DNA from: Rikenellaceae bacterium
Lineage (GTDB): Bacteria; Bacteroidota; Bacteroidia; Bacteroidales; UBA932
DNA length: 37,767 nt
Reading direction: 5' to 3'
NCBI GenBank assembly: GCA_012800665.1
Contig: JAAZIW010000005.1
Location: 1 to 37,767 of the forward strand
Below the pieces are notes generated by a model. The model was not told the origin of the DNA, did no database searches, and worked only from the letters and a program-made list of their open reading frames with translations. Shown here in pieces: positions 26,468-34,556 of this stretch (within the stretch, counting starts at the first letter, position 1; every line of letters begins with the position of its first letter). A program made the translations under genes and the position numbers.

Positions 26468-27550
26468 ATGAAAAAGATTTTTATTCCCCTTTCATGCACC
26501 CTTACGGCTGTGCTTCTGTTATCTTCCTGCGACAAAATGCACGGCGAAAAAACCTCCTCTCCTCAGCTGTCGCCTGAGGAGACCTCTACTCTCAGTATCT
26601 CCATCGAGGGAGTGGACGCGGAAATCACCACCCGCGCCTCCACCTCAGAAATCGGCTCCGACAAAACCGCCCAAAGCACGCAGATTTTCATCTTCGAACC
26701 CGGAGGCGCCTGCGCTAAAAAACTCAGCGCCGCCTCGAACGACATTGTGCTTCCGAGGGGCTTCAAGTATACCGTGGCTGCCCTTATAAACGGTCCGGAG
26801 CTTGCAAATCCAAGTTTAACGGCATTAAGGGACAAAATTATCTCCCTGAAGGATCATCCTTTTGTGATGTATAAAGAGCAGCAGGCAGACCTTACGACAG
26901 CTGCCGAGGTCTCTGTGGCCCTGAAAGTCACCAGTCTCGGAGCCCGCGTAAGGGTAAAGAATGTTACGAACAATCTGCCTTCGTGGCTCGGGAATCTCAC
27001 CATCAATAAAATGTTTCTTTGCAATGTGGTGGGTACAGCTCAGCCCAAGGCTCCAACATATAATATTACTTATAATTGGTACGGGCGCAACAATATCAAT
27101 ACTCCCATAAGCGACGGGAGCGTGACCGGTTCTGTCAGCAGTACCGCGGAGGCGGCGGCTTATACCCTGAAAGAGCCCGCCCTTGCTCTCTCGAGCGGAG
27201 AATCTTTCTCAGGAAAAGGTTATTCCTGCTCTTTTTACTGCTTTCCCAACAAAAACAAAACGGCAATTCCCGACACCGGTTATTCCGGCACTACGGCCGA
27301 CCAAAGCCTTGCAACCTGGCTTACGGTATGCGGCACTGTCGGAGAGAAAACCTATTATTGGACGATTAACTTGGGCGAAAACATCTCGAAAAACACCGGT
27401 CTGGCGGCAAACTATACCTATGATGTAACATTAACCATAAACAATCTCGGCAGCGTGAATCCTACCGTTCCGGTGGTGCCCGGCTCGGCAGACATAAGCT
27501 GCACAATATCCCCATGGACAGACGGAGGCGATATAATTACAAGCATCTAA
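26468..27550 (+). CDS. Fimbrillin/Mfa1-like surface lipoprotein
   Basis: MKKIFIPLSCTLTAVLLLSSC lipobox signal; TTRASTSE Arg processing-like site; fimbrillin-like C-terminus; start trimmed from 26435. Confidence 0.65.
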   Translation: MKKIFIPLSCTLTAVLLLSSCDKMHGEKTSSPQLSPEETSTLSISIEGVDAEITTRASTSEIGSDKTAQSTQIFIFEPGGACAKKLSAASNDIVLPRGFKYTVAALINGPELANPSLTALRDKIISLKDHPFVMYKEQQADLTTAAEVSVALKVTSLGARVRVKNVTNNLPSWLGNLTINKMFLCNVVGTAQPKAPTYNITYNWYGRNNINTPISDGSVTGSVSSTAEAAAYTLKEPALALSSGESFSGKGYSCSFYCFPNKNKTAIPDTGYSGTTADQSLATWLTVCGTVGEKTYYWTINLGENISKNTGLAANYTYDVTLTINNLGSVNPTVPVVPGSADISCTISPWTDGGDIITSI

Positions 27551-27556
27551 GGCGGC

Positions 27557-29842
27557 ATGAAAAGACTATCCCTGATATCGGCCGCCCTGCTGTTTTGTTA
27601 TGCCTGTGAAAGGGTGGAGGAAGCCCCTCCCGCGCAAGTGCGGGAGGGGAGGGCGAGCATCGAAATGATGCTCGACACCGGTGGAGGGCATCTCACCCGT
27701 TCTTCCTGCGGCCCAAGCTCTGAGGACGAAATTCACGACATAAATGTATGGCTCTATCAGGACGGAGCCCTCTTCCCTGACTTCTGTTTATATTCTTCCA
27801 ATCTGACCGGCAATAAAATAAACCTCGTATTCCCAAGCATCAACGGCGAATACAGTCTCTATTTTCTTGCAAATACCGGAGAAATTGAGCCTCCCGAAAA
27901 AGAAAGCGAACTGCTCGATTTTACATTGAACTTCGATGATTATTCTTCTTTCGAGACAAACGGATTCCCTATGGCGGCGGCTCTGCTCGGCTATAAGCCG
28001 CAAGAAGGCACCGGCATACACTTGGAAAAATTAGTGGGGCGCTTTGACATTTACATTTATAGGAATCCTGCCAATAAAAAAGTGGACTACAGTTTTACTT
28101 CGGGAAAGATGAAAGCCTGTGCAAAGGCGGTGCGGCCATGGGGGAGGGTGGAAGGGATTGAGGGTTATGCCAGCAGAGCTTTGAATGAGGGTGAGGTGCT
28201 GCCGGAGGGGGATTATATGAGCGCTGAGGATATTGAGGAGTTGAACACCTATGGTACTGTAACCCTCTATTATTTGGAGAATTGTCAGGGATGTCTGCTT
28301 CCTGACAACACTCTGCCGAGAGGCAAGAATGCCCAAGCGATAGAGGCGGCGACAGGAGATGCCGGGCGGGCATCCCTGTGTTCTTATCTGGAGCTCACTT
28401 GCAGGGCCGTTACGCCCACCATTACCTACGAAAATGTAATTTACAGAGTCTATTTGGGGCAGGATGGGACTAGCGATTTTTCGGTAAAGCGGGGCAGCCT
28501 TAATAATATGGAGCTGGATTTAGTTTCCGACCGTATTACTGAGTCTGATTGGTTTGTGGAGCCGGGGGAGGGAACGCTTACCGGACAGCTTTTGTTTACC
28601 GAGACGGACCCGTTTGCAGATGTAAAACCTTATGACAATTATTATGTTTTCGTAAACCACGATGCGGCGCCTGCTTCGGGAGTGATTTCCTCGCCGTCTT
28701 TTTATCTGCAAAACAATCTCATCAAGACTTATTATATCTATTGCAGCGATTCAAAGATGGATTATACCCTTTCGCAAGACATTCCTTCAAGCGTATCGCC
28801 TTATGTTAGTTGCGAGCTGGAAACGCTCACCAAGCCTTATCATATAGGTGAAACGAATATGGGTACCTATGTGTCGAAGTATTGGAAAAAGCTGACCATA
28901 AGTACAGAATGCACTCCGGAAAGCTTCGGGGTGACATTCAACAATATATTTACTTTATATGAAAAGAAAAAGACAGTCAATCTTAACATAAGCAGTTACG
29001 ACGGAGTAATAAATGTGCCTGTAGAGGTAGGGGTGATAGGCAGTTTGGAGGTAAAATTCAGTCTCAATACCAATAATCTTTTGCAAATGACCATGTTTGA
29101 CCCTATAGGCTACACTATGCATAGCAGCAATATAGGGATTGAGGCCTTTGCGGCAGGCAGTCATTATTGGTACAGCAATTATTTTCTCGATTACGATTCC
29201 CCCTTTTGGGCGGTGCTCCTTAAAAGGTCATCTTTCGATTCGTATTTCTATAATACAGGCGCTCTTATTAGCATTTATAAAGAAAAGGATTATCCTATGG
29301 ACATCTCCGCCACTCACAATACTTTGTATAATACCCTTTACTTGGCTGACAGCTATACCCGCAAAAACAAAAAAAAGAATAAGCCCGAATATGCCGAAGC
29401 GGACCTTGTATACGGTCGGATAAACACTCTTGAGATTACTCTCGATTGTCCTCAGGGTTATAGTTTCAAGAATTCTGTAACGCGCAATATCCCTGTGACA
29501 TTCAAAAGCACCGCCAATCTGATGAACGGTAAATTCGGAATAGGAAGTTCTTCTGCAAAGTGGGAGGGGATATATGTGTTCCACGGTAAAAACCTGGAAT
29601 ATTCTCCAAGTAATGAAACGCGCAGTTTTGTCTTCGAAACCAATTATGCAGGTCAGGGCTATACCCTCAATTTGGATGGTATTTATAATCTGACAAAGCA
29701 TCACGGTTCCGCTTATCGCGACTCGGGGCTTCAGCAATATGGAGGAACCATTATGTGCGGAGTCTCTTCGGGGCAGCACGAAGAATATTGGTGGGTTAAT
29801 TATCCGTTCCTGCACGAAGATTATTATCCGCAGACAGATTAA
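27557..29842 (+). CDS. Large surface protein, DUF4906-like
   Basis: 761 aa, secreted N-terminus; internal NCQGCLLPDNTLPRGKNAQ...ASLCSYLELTC region resembles DUF4906 proteins found with fimbrillins; 6 nt after upstream gene. Confidence 0.6.
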   Translation: MKRLSLISAALLFCYACERVEEAPPAQVREGRASIEMMLDTGGGHLTRSSCGPSSEDEIHDINVWLYQDGALFPDFCLYSSNLTGNKINLVFPSINGEYSLYFLANTGEIEPPEKESELLDFTLNFDDYSSFETNGFPMAAALLGYKPQEGTGIHLEKLVGRFDIYIYRNPANKKVDYSFTSGKMKACAKAVRPWGRVEGIEGYASRALNEGEVLPEGDYMSAEDIEELNTYGTVTLYYLENCQGCLLPDNTLPRGKNAQAIEAATGDAGRASLCSYLELTCRAVTPTITYENVIYRVYLGQDGTSDFSVKRGSLNNMELDLVSDRITESDWFVEPGEGTLTGQLLFTETDPFADVKPYDNYYVFVNHDAAPASGVISSPSFYLQNNLIKTYYIYCSDSKMDYTLSQDIPSSVSPYVSCELETLTKPYHIGETNMGTYVSKYWKKLTISTECTPESFGVTFNNIFTLYEKKKTVNLNISSYDGVINVPVEVGVIGSLEVKFSLNTNNLLQMTMFDPIGYTMHSSNIGIEAFAAGSHYWYSNYFLDYDSPFWAVLLKRSSFDSYFYNTGALISIYKEKDYPMDISATHNTLYNTLYLADSYTRKNKKKNKPEYAEADLVYGRINTLEITLDCPQGYSFKNSVTRNIPVTFKSTANLMNGKFGIGSSSAKWEGIYVFHGKNLEYSPSNETRSFVFETNYAGQGYTLNLDGIYNLTKHHGSAYRDSGLQQYGGTIMCGVSSGQHEEYWWVNYPFLHEDYYPQTD

Positions 29843-29912
29843 AACATAGCGGCAGATTCATGCATTGCCGCGCTTTGATGCGCCAAGACATGTTCTGCCT
29901 TGAAAAGAAATG

Positions 29913-29949
29913 AAAAAGCCGCGTCTCCGGAGAGGGGGCGCGGCCTTTT
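29913..29949. terminator. Likely bidirectional terminator between convergent genes
   Basis: AAAAAGCCGCG...CGCGGCcTTTT between + strand stop 29842 and - strand stop 29998. Confidence 0.7.
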
Positions 29950-29997
29950 GTACGGGTAAGCCTCGGCTGATGATGCCGGAGCATCACGGCTGAAGGC

Positions 29998-32901
29998 TTA
30001 ATATCCGAAAATATCTTTAAGCGAGAGCTCCTGAACAGGTCCCAAGGTCTTAAGGAAGTCCATATCCAGTTGAGCCTTGTCGCCGAGAATCGCATAAACG
30101 CATTCGCGGTCTTTCACCCATTTCTGCTGTACCTCCTTGACATCCTCTAAACTCATGTCCCCAATGGCAGCGAACACCGCTTTGTCCTGAGGCTCGTCAA
30201 GGCCAAGCCTTTCGCATGCAATATAGGAATTAAGTACGGCCATTCCGTTGGTACGCCTTGTGCGCATCTGCGAAACCATGCCGTCCTTGGCAATGGAGAA
30301 GGCTTGCTCCGATTCAGGCATCTTATTGATAATTAAGTCAAAGGCCTCTACTGCCTGTTGGATTTTATCGTTCTGTGATGCGATATAGGCGTAGAAGCTA
30401 TAGTCCTGACCGAGATGCGAGGGCTCCGAAAGTCTGGCCGTTGCGCTGTAGGCAAGGCCGCGCGCCTCTCTCATCTCCTGGAAGACTATGCTGTTCATGC
30501 CGGAGCCGAAATAATTATTGAACATGCGTATTCCGGGGCTATAGGCTTTGTCAAATTCTTCCCTGAGGTTGAAATACTGCATATAATAAAAGTTGTTGGC
30601 AACATATGGGGCAATCAGAACCTTGGATTGAGTTACGGGCGCATATTGAGTGAACTTCTCCGCCAAGGGCTCGGGGGTGTCTCCCGGCTTATGGCAGGAT
30701 GCCAATTTTGCGCGCGATTTGCCTTCCGAAAGAGGTCCGTAATACAGAATCCTGTGTCCCTTTGCGAATACATCGCGCAGCTTTCCGAGCAATTCTTCAG
30801 ATGTAAGAGCATTAATTCCGGCATCGGAAAAAGTGGAAGACTTAATATAATCGGGGCCGTAGCGCAGATAGGTTATAAGCGCGCTGAAGCAGCTGTCCTG
30901 ACTCTTCTTGGCATCGGCTCTGGCTTTGAACATATCGGACTTGAGCGAGGCGAGTATATTTTCGTCCGCCTGCGCATTGGCGATGAGGTCTTCCACGATA
31001 GTTACAGCCTCAGCAATATTCTCATCAAGGCCGCTGACAGTCAGCCTGAGCTGATGGTCGCTTAGATTAAAGTTGAAGTCGCTCGCAAGAGAATACATCT
31101 TGGCTGCAATTTCCGCTGCGCTCATTTCGGGTGTTCCCAAATATGGCAGATAATCGATGGCGGCTTCCAAAGCGGGGTCATCGCAGCGGCCGATATTCCA
31201 TACAAAGCTTACTGTGCTTATCTCGTTGAGCTCATTGCGCTTGTAGAGCATCTCCACGCCGCCGGCAAATTCACTTTTCGACATGTCTTTGCTGAAGTCC
31301 AAGAACTTAGGCTCAATGGGTTGCACCTCAGTATTCTGAACTGCTACGAGGAAGCCGCTGCTTTTGTCGCGGTTGGTTTCGATGGGAGTAATGGCGGGAG
31401 CCACCATCTTCTGGATATTTTTGTCTTCACCCTGCCTCTTATAAACGATTACATGACTTTCGGGGGCAAGATATTCGGCGGCGAAGTCCATTACATCCTG
31501 CTTTGTGACTTGGCTGTAACGCTCAAGGTCTTTGCAGGCATCTTTCCAAGGAATATCGGCTATAAAGGCGTTCACGAACAGATTTGCCCTTACTCGGTTG
31601 CTTTCGAGCTGACGCATTTTCTGAAGCCTGATGTTGTTGATGGTGCTGCTTATCAGGCTTTCATCGAAGTCTCCCGATGCGAGCTTGGCCACCTGGTCAA
31701 GAGCGAGGTCCCTGAGCTCCTCCAAAGTCTGCCCCTGCTTGGGCATGCTGACAGTGAGGAAAATACTATAGTCGGGCTGGGTGTTGGTTCCGGCGCCCAT
31801 ATACATGGCTTTTTGCTGCTGATTTACATCAATATCGATTATGCCTGCCTGCCCGTTACTGAGTATGCTGCTTGCAATCTCGGAAACCGTAGTGGTTTGA
31901 AGGTCCCTTTCACCCGGCAGCCTCCAGCCGAGAGCCATTATTTCGGCTTGCTGGCCATAAACCTCCTTAACTATGGGGCTTGTAATCGGCTCCTCCGGCT
32001 CATATTCCAATTTGGGAATGTTGGGATTGGGTTCCCAATCGCCGAAGTATTTTTCTATGACGGCAAGAGTCTTGGCAGGGTCGAAGTCACCGGAGAGGCA
32101 GATGGCTATGTTGTTGGGGACATAATAGCTTTTGTAGAAATTTTTAATGTTTGTGATGGAGGGGTTCTTGAGCTGCTCCTGTGTGCCCAGCACGGTTTGA
32201 GTGCCGTAAGGGTGATTTTTGAACAGACCTGCCTGAAGAGCCTCGAAGAGCTTGTAGTTGTCTTCGGTAAGGGACATGTTCTTCTCTTCATAAACAGTCT
32301 CAAGCTCGGTGTGGAAACCGCGTATCACATTATTGCGGAAGCGGTCGGCTTGAATTTTGGCCCAATTCTCTATCTGATTGGACGGGATGTCCTCAGTGAA
32401 GACGGTTTCATCCTGACTGGTCCAGGCATTGGTGCCTCGTGCCCCGATTAAACTCATGAGTTTGTCATATTCGTTGGGGATGGCAATCTTGGAGGCCTCG
32501 TAACTCACAGAGTCTATTTTTTTATAGAATGCTGTGCGCTGCGCGGGGTCTGTGATTGTGCGGTATTCCTCGAACAGACGCTCGATTTCATCCAACAGGG
32601 GTTTTTCCGCCTCGTAGTCCTGGGTGCCGAATTGTTCGGTGCCCTTGAACATTAGATGCTCGAAATAGTGAGCCAAGCCGGTGGTTTCGTGAGGGTCGTT
32701 TTTGCCTCCGGAACGCACGGCGATATAGGTTTGGATTCGGGGCTCCTCCTTGTTTACGGTCATATAGACCTTGAGCCCGTTATCCAAGGTGTAAATGCGG
32801 CTTTTCATAGGGTCACCGGCCACCCTTTCATAGTTTTTGCATGAAACAAAGCCCGTCAGCAGCGCTGAACTGCAAAGGGCAATTATTAGAAATCTTTTCA
32901 T
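29998..32901 (-). CDS. M16 family (insulinase/pitrilysin-like) metallopeptidase, secreted/lipoprotein
   Basis: 967 aa; TTGLAHYFEHLMFKGT (HxxEH), second M16 half; signal MKRFLIIALCSSALLTGFVSC. Confidence 0.93.
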   Translation of the reverse strand: MKRFLIIALCSSALLTGFVSCKNYERVAGDPMKSRIYTLDNGLKVYMTVNKEEPRIQTYIAVRSGGKNDPHETTGLAHYFEHLMFKGTEQFGTQDYEAEKPLLDEIERLFEEYRTITDPAQRTAFYKKIDSVSYEASKIAIPNEYDKLMSLIGARGTNAWTSQDETVFTEDIPSNQIENWAKIQADRFRNNVIRGFHTELETVYEEKNMSLTEDNYKLFEALQAGLFKNHPYGTQTVLGTQEQLKNPSITNIKNFYKSYYVPNNIAICLSGDFDPAKTLAVIEKYFGDWEPNPNIPKLEYEPEEPITSPIVKEVYGQQAEIMALGWRLPGERDLQTTTVSEIASSILSNGQAGIIDIDVNQQQKAMYMGAGTNTQPDYSIFLTVSMPKQGQTLEELRDLALDQVAKLASGDFDESLISSTINNIRLQKMRQLESNRVRANLFVNAFIADIPWKDACKDLERYSQVTKQDVMDFAAEYLAPESHVIVYKRQGEDKNIQKMVAPAITPIETNRDKSSGFLVAVQNTEVQPIEPKFLDFSKDMSKSEFAGGVEMLYKRNELNEISTVSFVWNIGRCDDPALEAAIDYLPYLGTPEMSAAEIAAKMYSLASDFNFNLSDHQLRLTVSGLDENIAEAVTIVEDLIANAQADENILASLKSDMFKARADAKKSQDSCFSALITYLRYGPDYIKSSTFSDAGINALTSEELLGKLRDVFAKGHRILYYGPLSEGKSRAKLASCHKPGDTPEPLAEKFTQYAPVTQSKVLIAPYVANNFYYMQYFNLREEFDKAYSPGIRMFNNYFGSGMNSIVFQEMREARGLAYSATARLSEPSHLGQDYSFYAYIASQNDKIQQAVEAFDLIINKMPESEQAFSIAKDGMVSQMRTRRTNGMAVLNSYIACERLGLDEPQDKAVFAAIGDMSLEDVKEVQQKWVKDRECVYAILGDKAQLDMDFLKTLGPVQELSLKDIFGY

Positions 32902-33129
32902 AAAAATTTAATTAACGGATATAAAGATAGCCATAATATTTCATTTTCGCTCAATCTTTATAGTCTGTTTGATATAAATTCGATGCAAATCCACCTGATA
33001 CCTTAGGAATTGCTTATAGAGTGTATATTCAGCAAGATGTCTGTACTTTTTTTGAAGTTTTATCCATGACTGTCCGGCTTGTTTATTCAACAAAATATTC
33101 GGTAAGCGTGAAGTTTGCCTATGCACGAT

Positions 33130-34233
33130 CTATTTCAGCCGATAGTCGGAAATGTTCTGCAATCCGGGAATGCCGTAATATTTTGGCACGAGGTCGCCTT
33201 TCAAGTAAACTAAACGGCCGAGATTTTCGGGGTGGTCCACCAAATTGAGAACCTGGCGTATATCGCCTTTTTGCAATTGCACCGCAAGGCAGCTTTCTTT
33301 GTCTGCAGAGGTGGATGTGGGGGAGAGGACAAGGTTGGTGACCGATTTGAAAGGAGGGCTGAAAGAGCAGCCGCTCGCAGTGCAGTCGCCTCCGGCTATA
33401 TAGCCGTACACCCATACCCCGGCAGGGCTTTCGGATGCTTTGCTGCGCGCTTCTCCAACGCTGAGGGCGCCCGACAAATCGGTGTTGTCTCCTTCTGAAC
33501 CAGAGCCTCCGGAATTAAAAAAGAAGTTTTCTGCGGTATAGCTTAGAGAAGTGTCGATTTCCATGCTGAAACCCTCGCCGTATTTGTCAGCGGTAGAGCT
33601 TACTTCTTTTATGTTGTTGCCGGCATCAATTCGCAGGATGAGTATCTCCCGCGCTGCGAGTTCGCGTGTAAGCAGTGTGCTTGTATTGCCGCCATAACAG
33701 AATTCCAGCCACACCGGACCGGGTTTGAAATATCCTGTGCGCTTTTCGCCGTAACCGTACACTAAGGAGCCGGTAGCGCTGTGAAGGTAGAAAGTGCCGT
33801 CGGGATATTCTGCGCGGAAATTAATTCCTGTTTGCAACCTGACTCCCGCATTCAGTTGAGCGCAAGACAAATGCACTGCCGAAATCACTCCGGACTCTAT
33901 GGTAAATGTTTGATAATCACCAAATTGTTGTGCATCGAAAAGAGGCTCTGAAAACTTGCGGGAAATTGCCGATATGGTATAGTCCCCAGGCAGCAATTTC
34001 ATTTGTTTAGGGAGTGAGGAATAAATGCCCGAAAAAATACTTTTTCCCGATTCTTCAGATATTTCTATCATAAAAAGATTGGTGTCGGGAATTTCTGTTA
34101 TTGCGCGGCTTGACTGTGACTCGAATGCGATTTGCAGAAAACCTTTCTGAGGAGAAGGTCCCGACATTATGCGGTCGCAGGATAATAACGACAGCGCCAA
34201 TAGTAAGGATGTGATAATGCAAGATTTCTTCAT
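33130..34233 (-). CDS. DUF4493/DUF6359-like lipoprotein
   Basis: MKKSCIITSLLLALSLLSC lipobox; N-terminal KGFLQIAFES...LLPGDYTISA and C-terminal OB-fold-like GVWVYGYIAGG...YLKGDLVPKYYGIPGLQNISDYRL. Confidence 0.65.
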   Translation of the reverse strand: MKKSCIITSLLLALSLLSCDRIMSGPSPQKGFLQIAFESQSSRAITEIPDTNLFMIEISEESGKSIFSGIYSSLPKQMKLLPGDYTISAISRKFSEPLFDAQQFGDYQTFTIESGVISAVHLSCAQLNAGVRLQTGINFRAEYPDGTFYLHSATGSLVYGYGEKRTGYFKPGPVWLEFCYGGNTSTLLTRELAAREILILRIDAGNNIKEVSSTADKYGEGFSMEIDTSLSYTAENFFFNSGGSGSEGDNTDLSGALSVGEARSKASESPAGVWVYGYIAGGDCTASGCSFSPPFKSVTNLVLSPTSTSADKESCLAVQLQKGDIRQVLNLVDHPENLGRLVYLKGDLVPKYYGIPGLQNISDYRLK

Positions 34234-34300
34234 AATTTTTCGTTTTTGTGAATTTACGAAGACTTTCCGTTGTATCGGAGGAGTAAAAATCAACTTTTTT

Positions 34301-34319
34301 TGTTTTACTGTGTAAAACA
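34301..34319. promoter_or_regulatory. Perfect dyad TGTTTTAC-TGT-GTAAAACA (candidate operator)
   Basis: 8-bp arms, in the divergent intergenic region. Confidence 0.5.
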
Positions 34320-34437
34320 GGGTGATTTTCCCAAAGAATATTTTTTCTCAAAAATGGCCTCTCGTGTTAGTCTGTTGAGGATAAAGGATAAAAAACAAAA
34401 AAAACCAAAAAAAATGTTCATTTTTTTCGAAAAAGTG

Positions 34438-34468
34438 TTGCTATGTTTGAAAAAGGTTTTATCTTTGC
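34438..34468 (+). promoter_or_regulatory. Bacteroidetes sigma-type promoter for the DUF3575/DUF5119/fimbrillin operon
   Basis: TTG (34438-34440) - 19 nt - TATCTTTGC (34460-34468). Confidence 0.75.
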
Positions 34469-34556
34469 AGTCCGAAAAATTTGACGATTTAAAATTATAT
34501 CCAAGGCTCATGCCGAAAATATGACTTCTGTCGTTTTTTTTTGTGAAAAAAGGTAC

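Noticed and set aside
29228-29815. 195-aa - strand ORF antisense to the DUF4906-like gene
   Set aside because: No recognisable domain, opposite a long in-operon ORF
31321-32451. 376-aa + strand ORF antisense to the M16 peptidase
   Set aside because: Shadow ORF of a well-supported gene
32941-33126. 61-aa - strand ORF (MHRQTSRLPNILLNKQAGQSW...)
   Set aside because: Overlaps the M16 upstream region, no recognised domain; could be a remnant but unsupported
34233-34556. Invertible (phase-variable) promoter upstream of the fimbrial operon
   Set aside because: Searched for inverted repeats flanking the TATCTTTGC promoter; only the short self-contained dyad at 34301-34319 found, and no recombinase gene in the window
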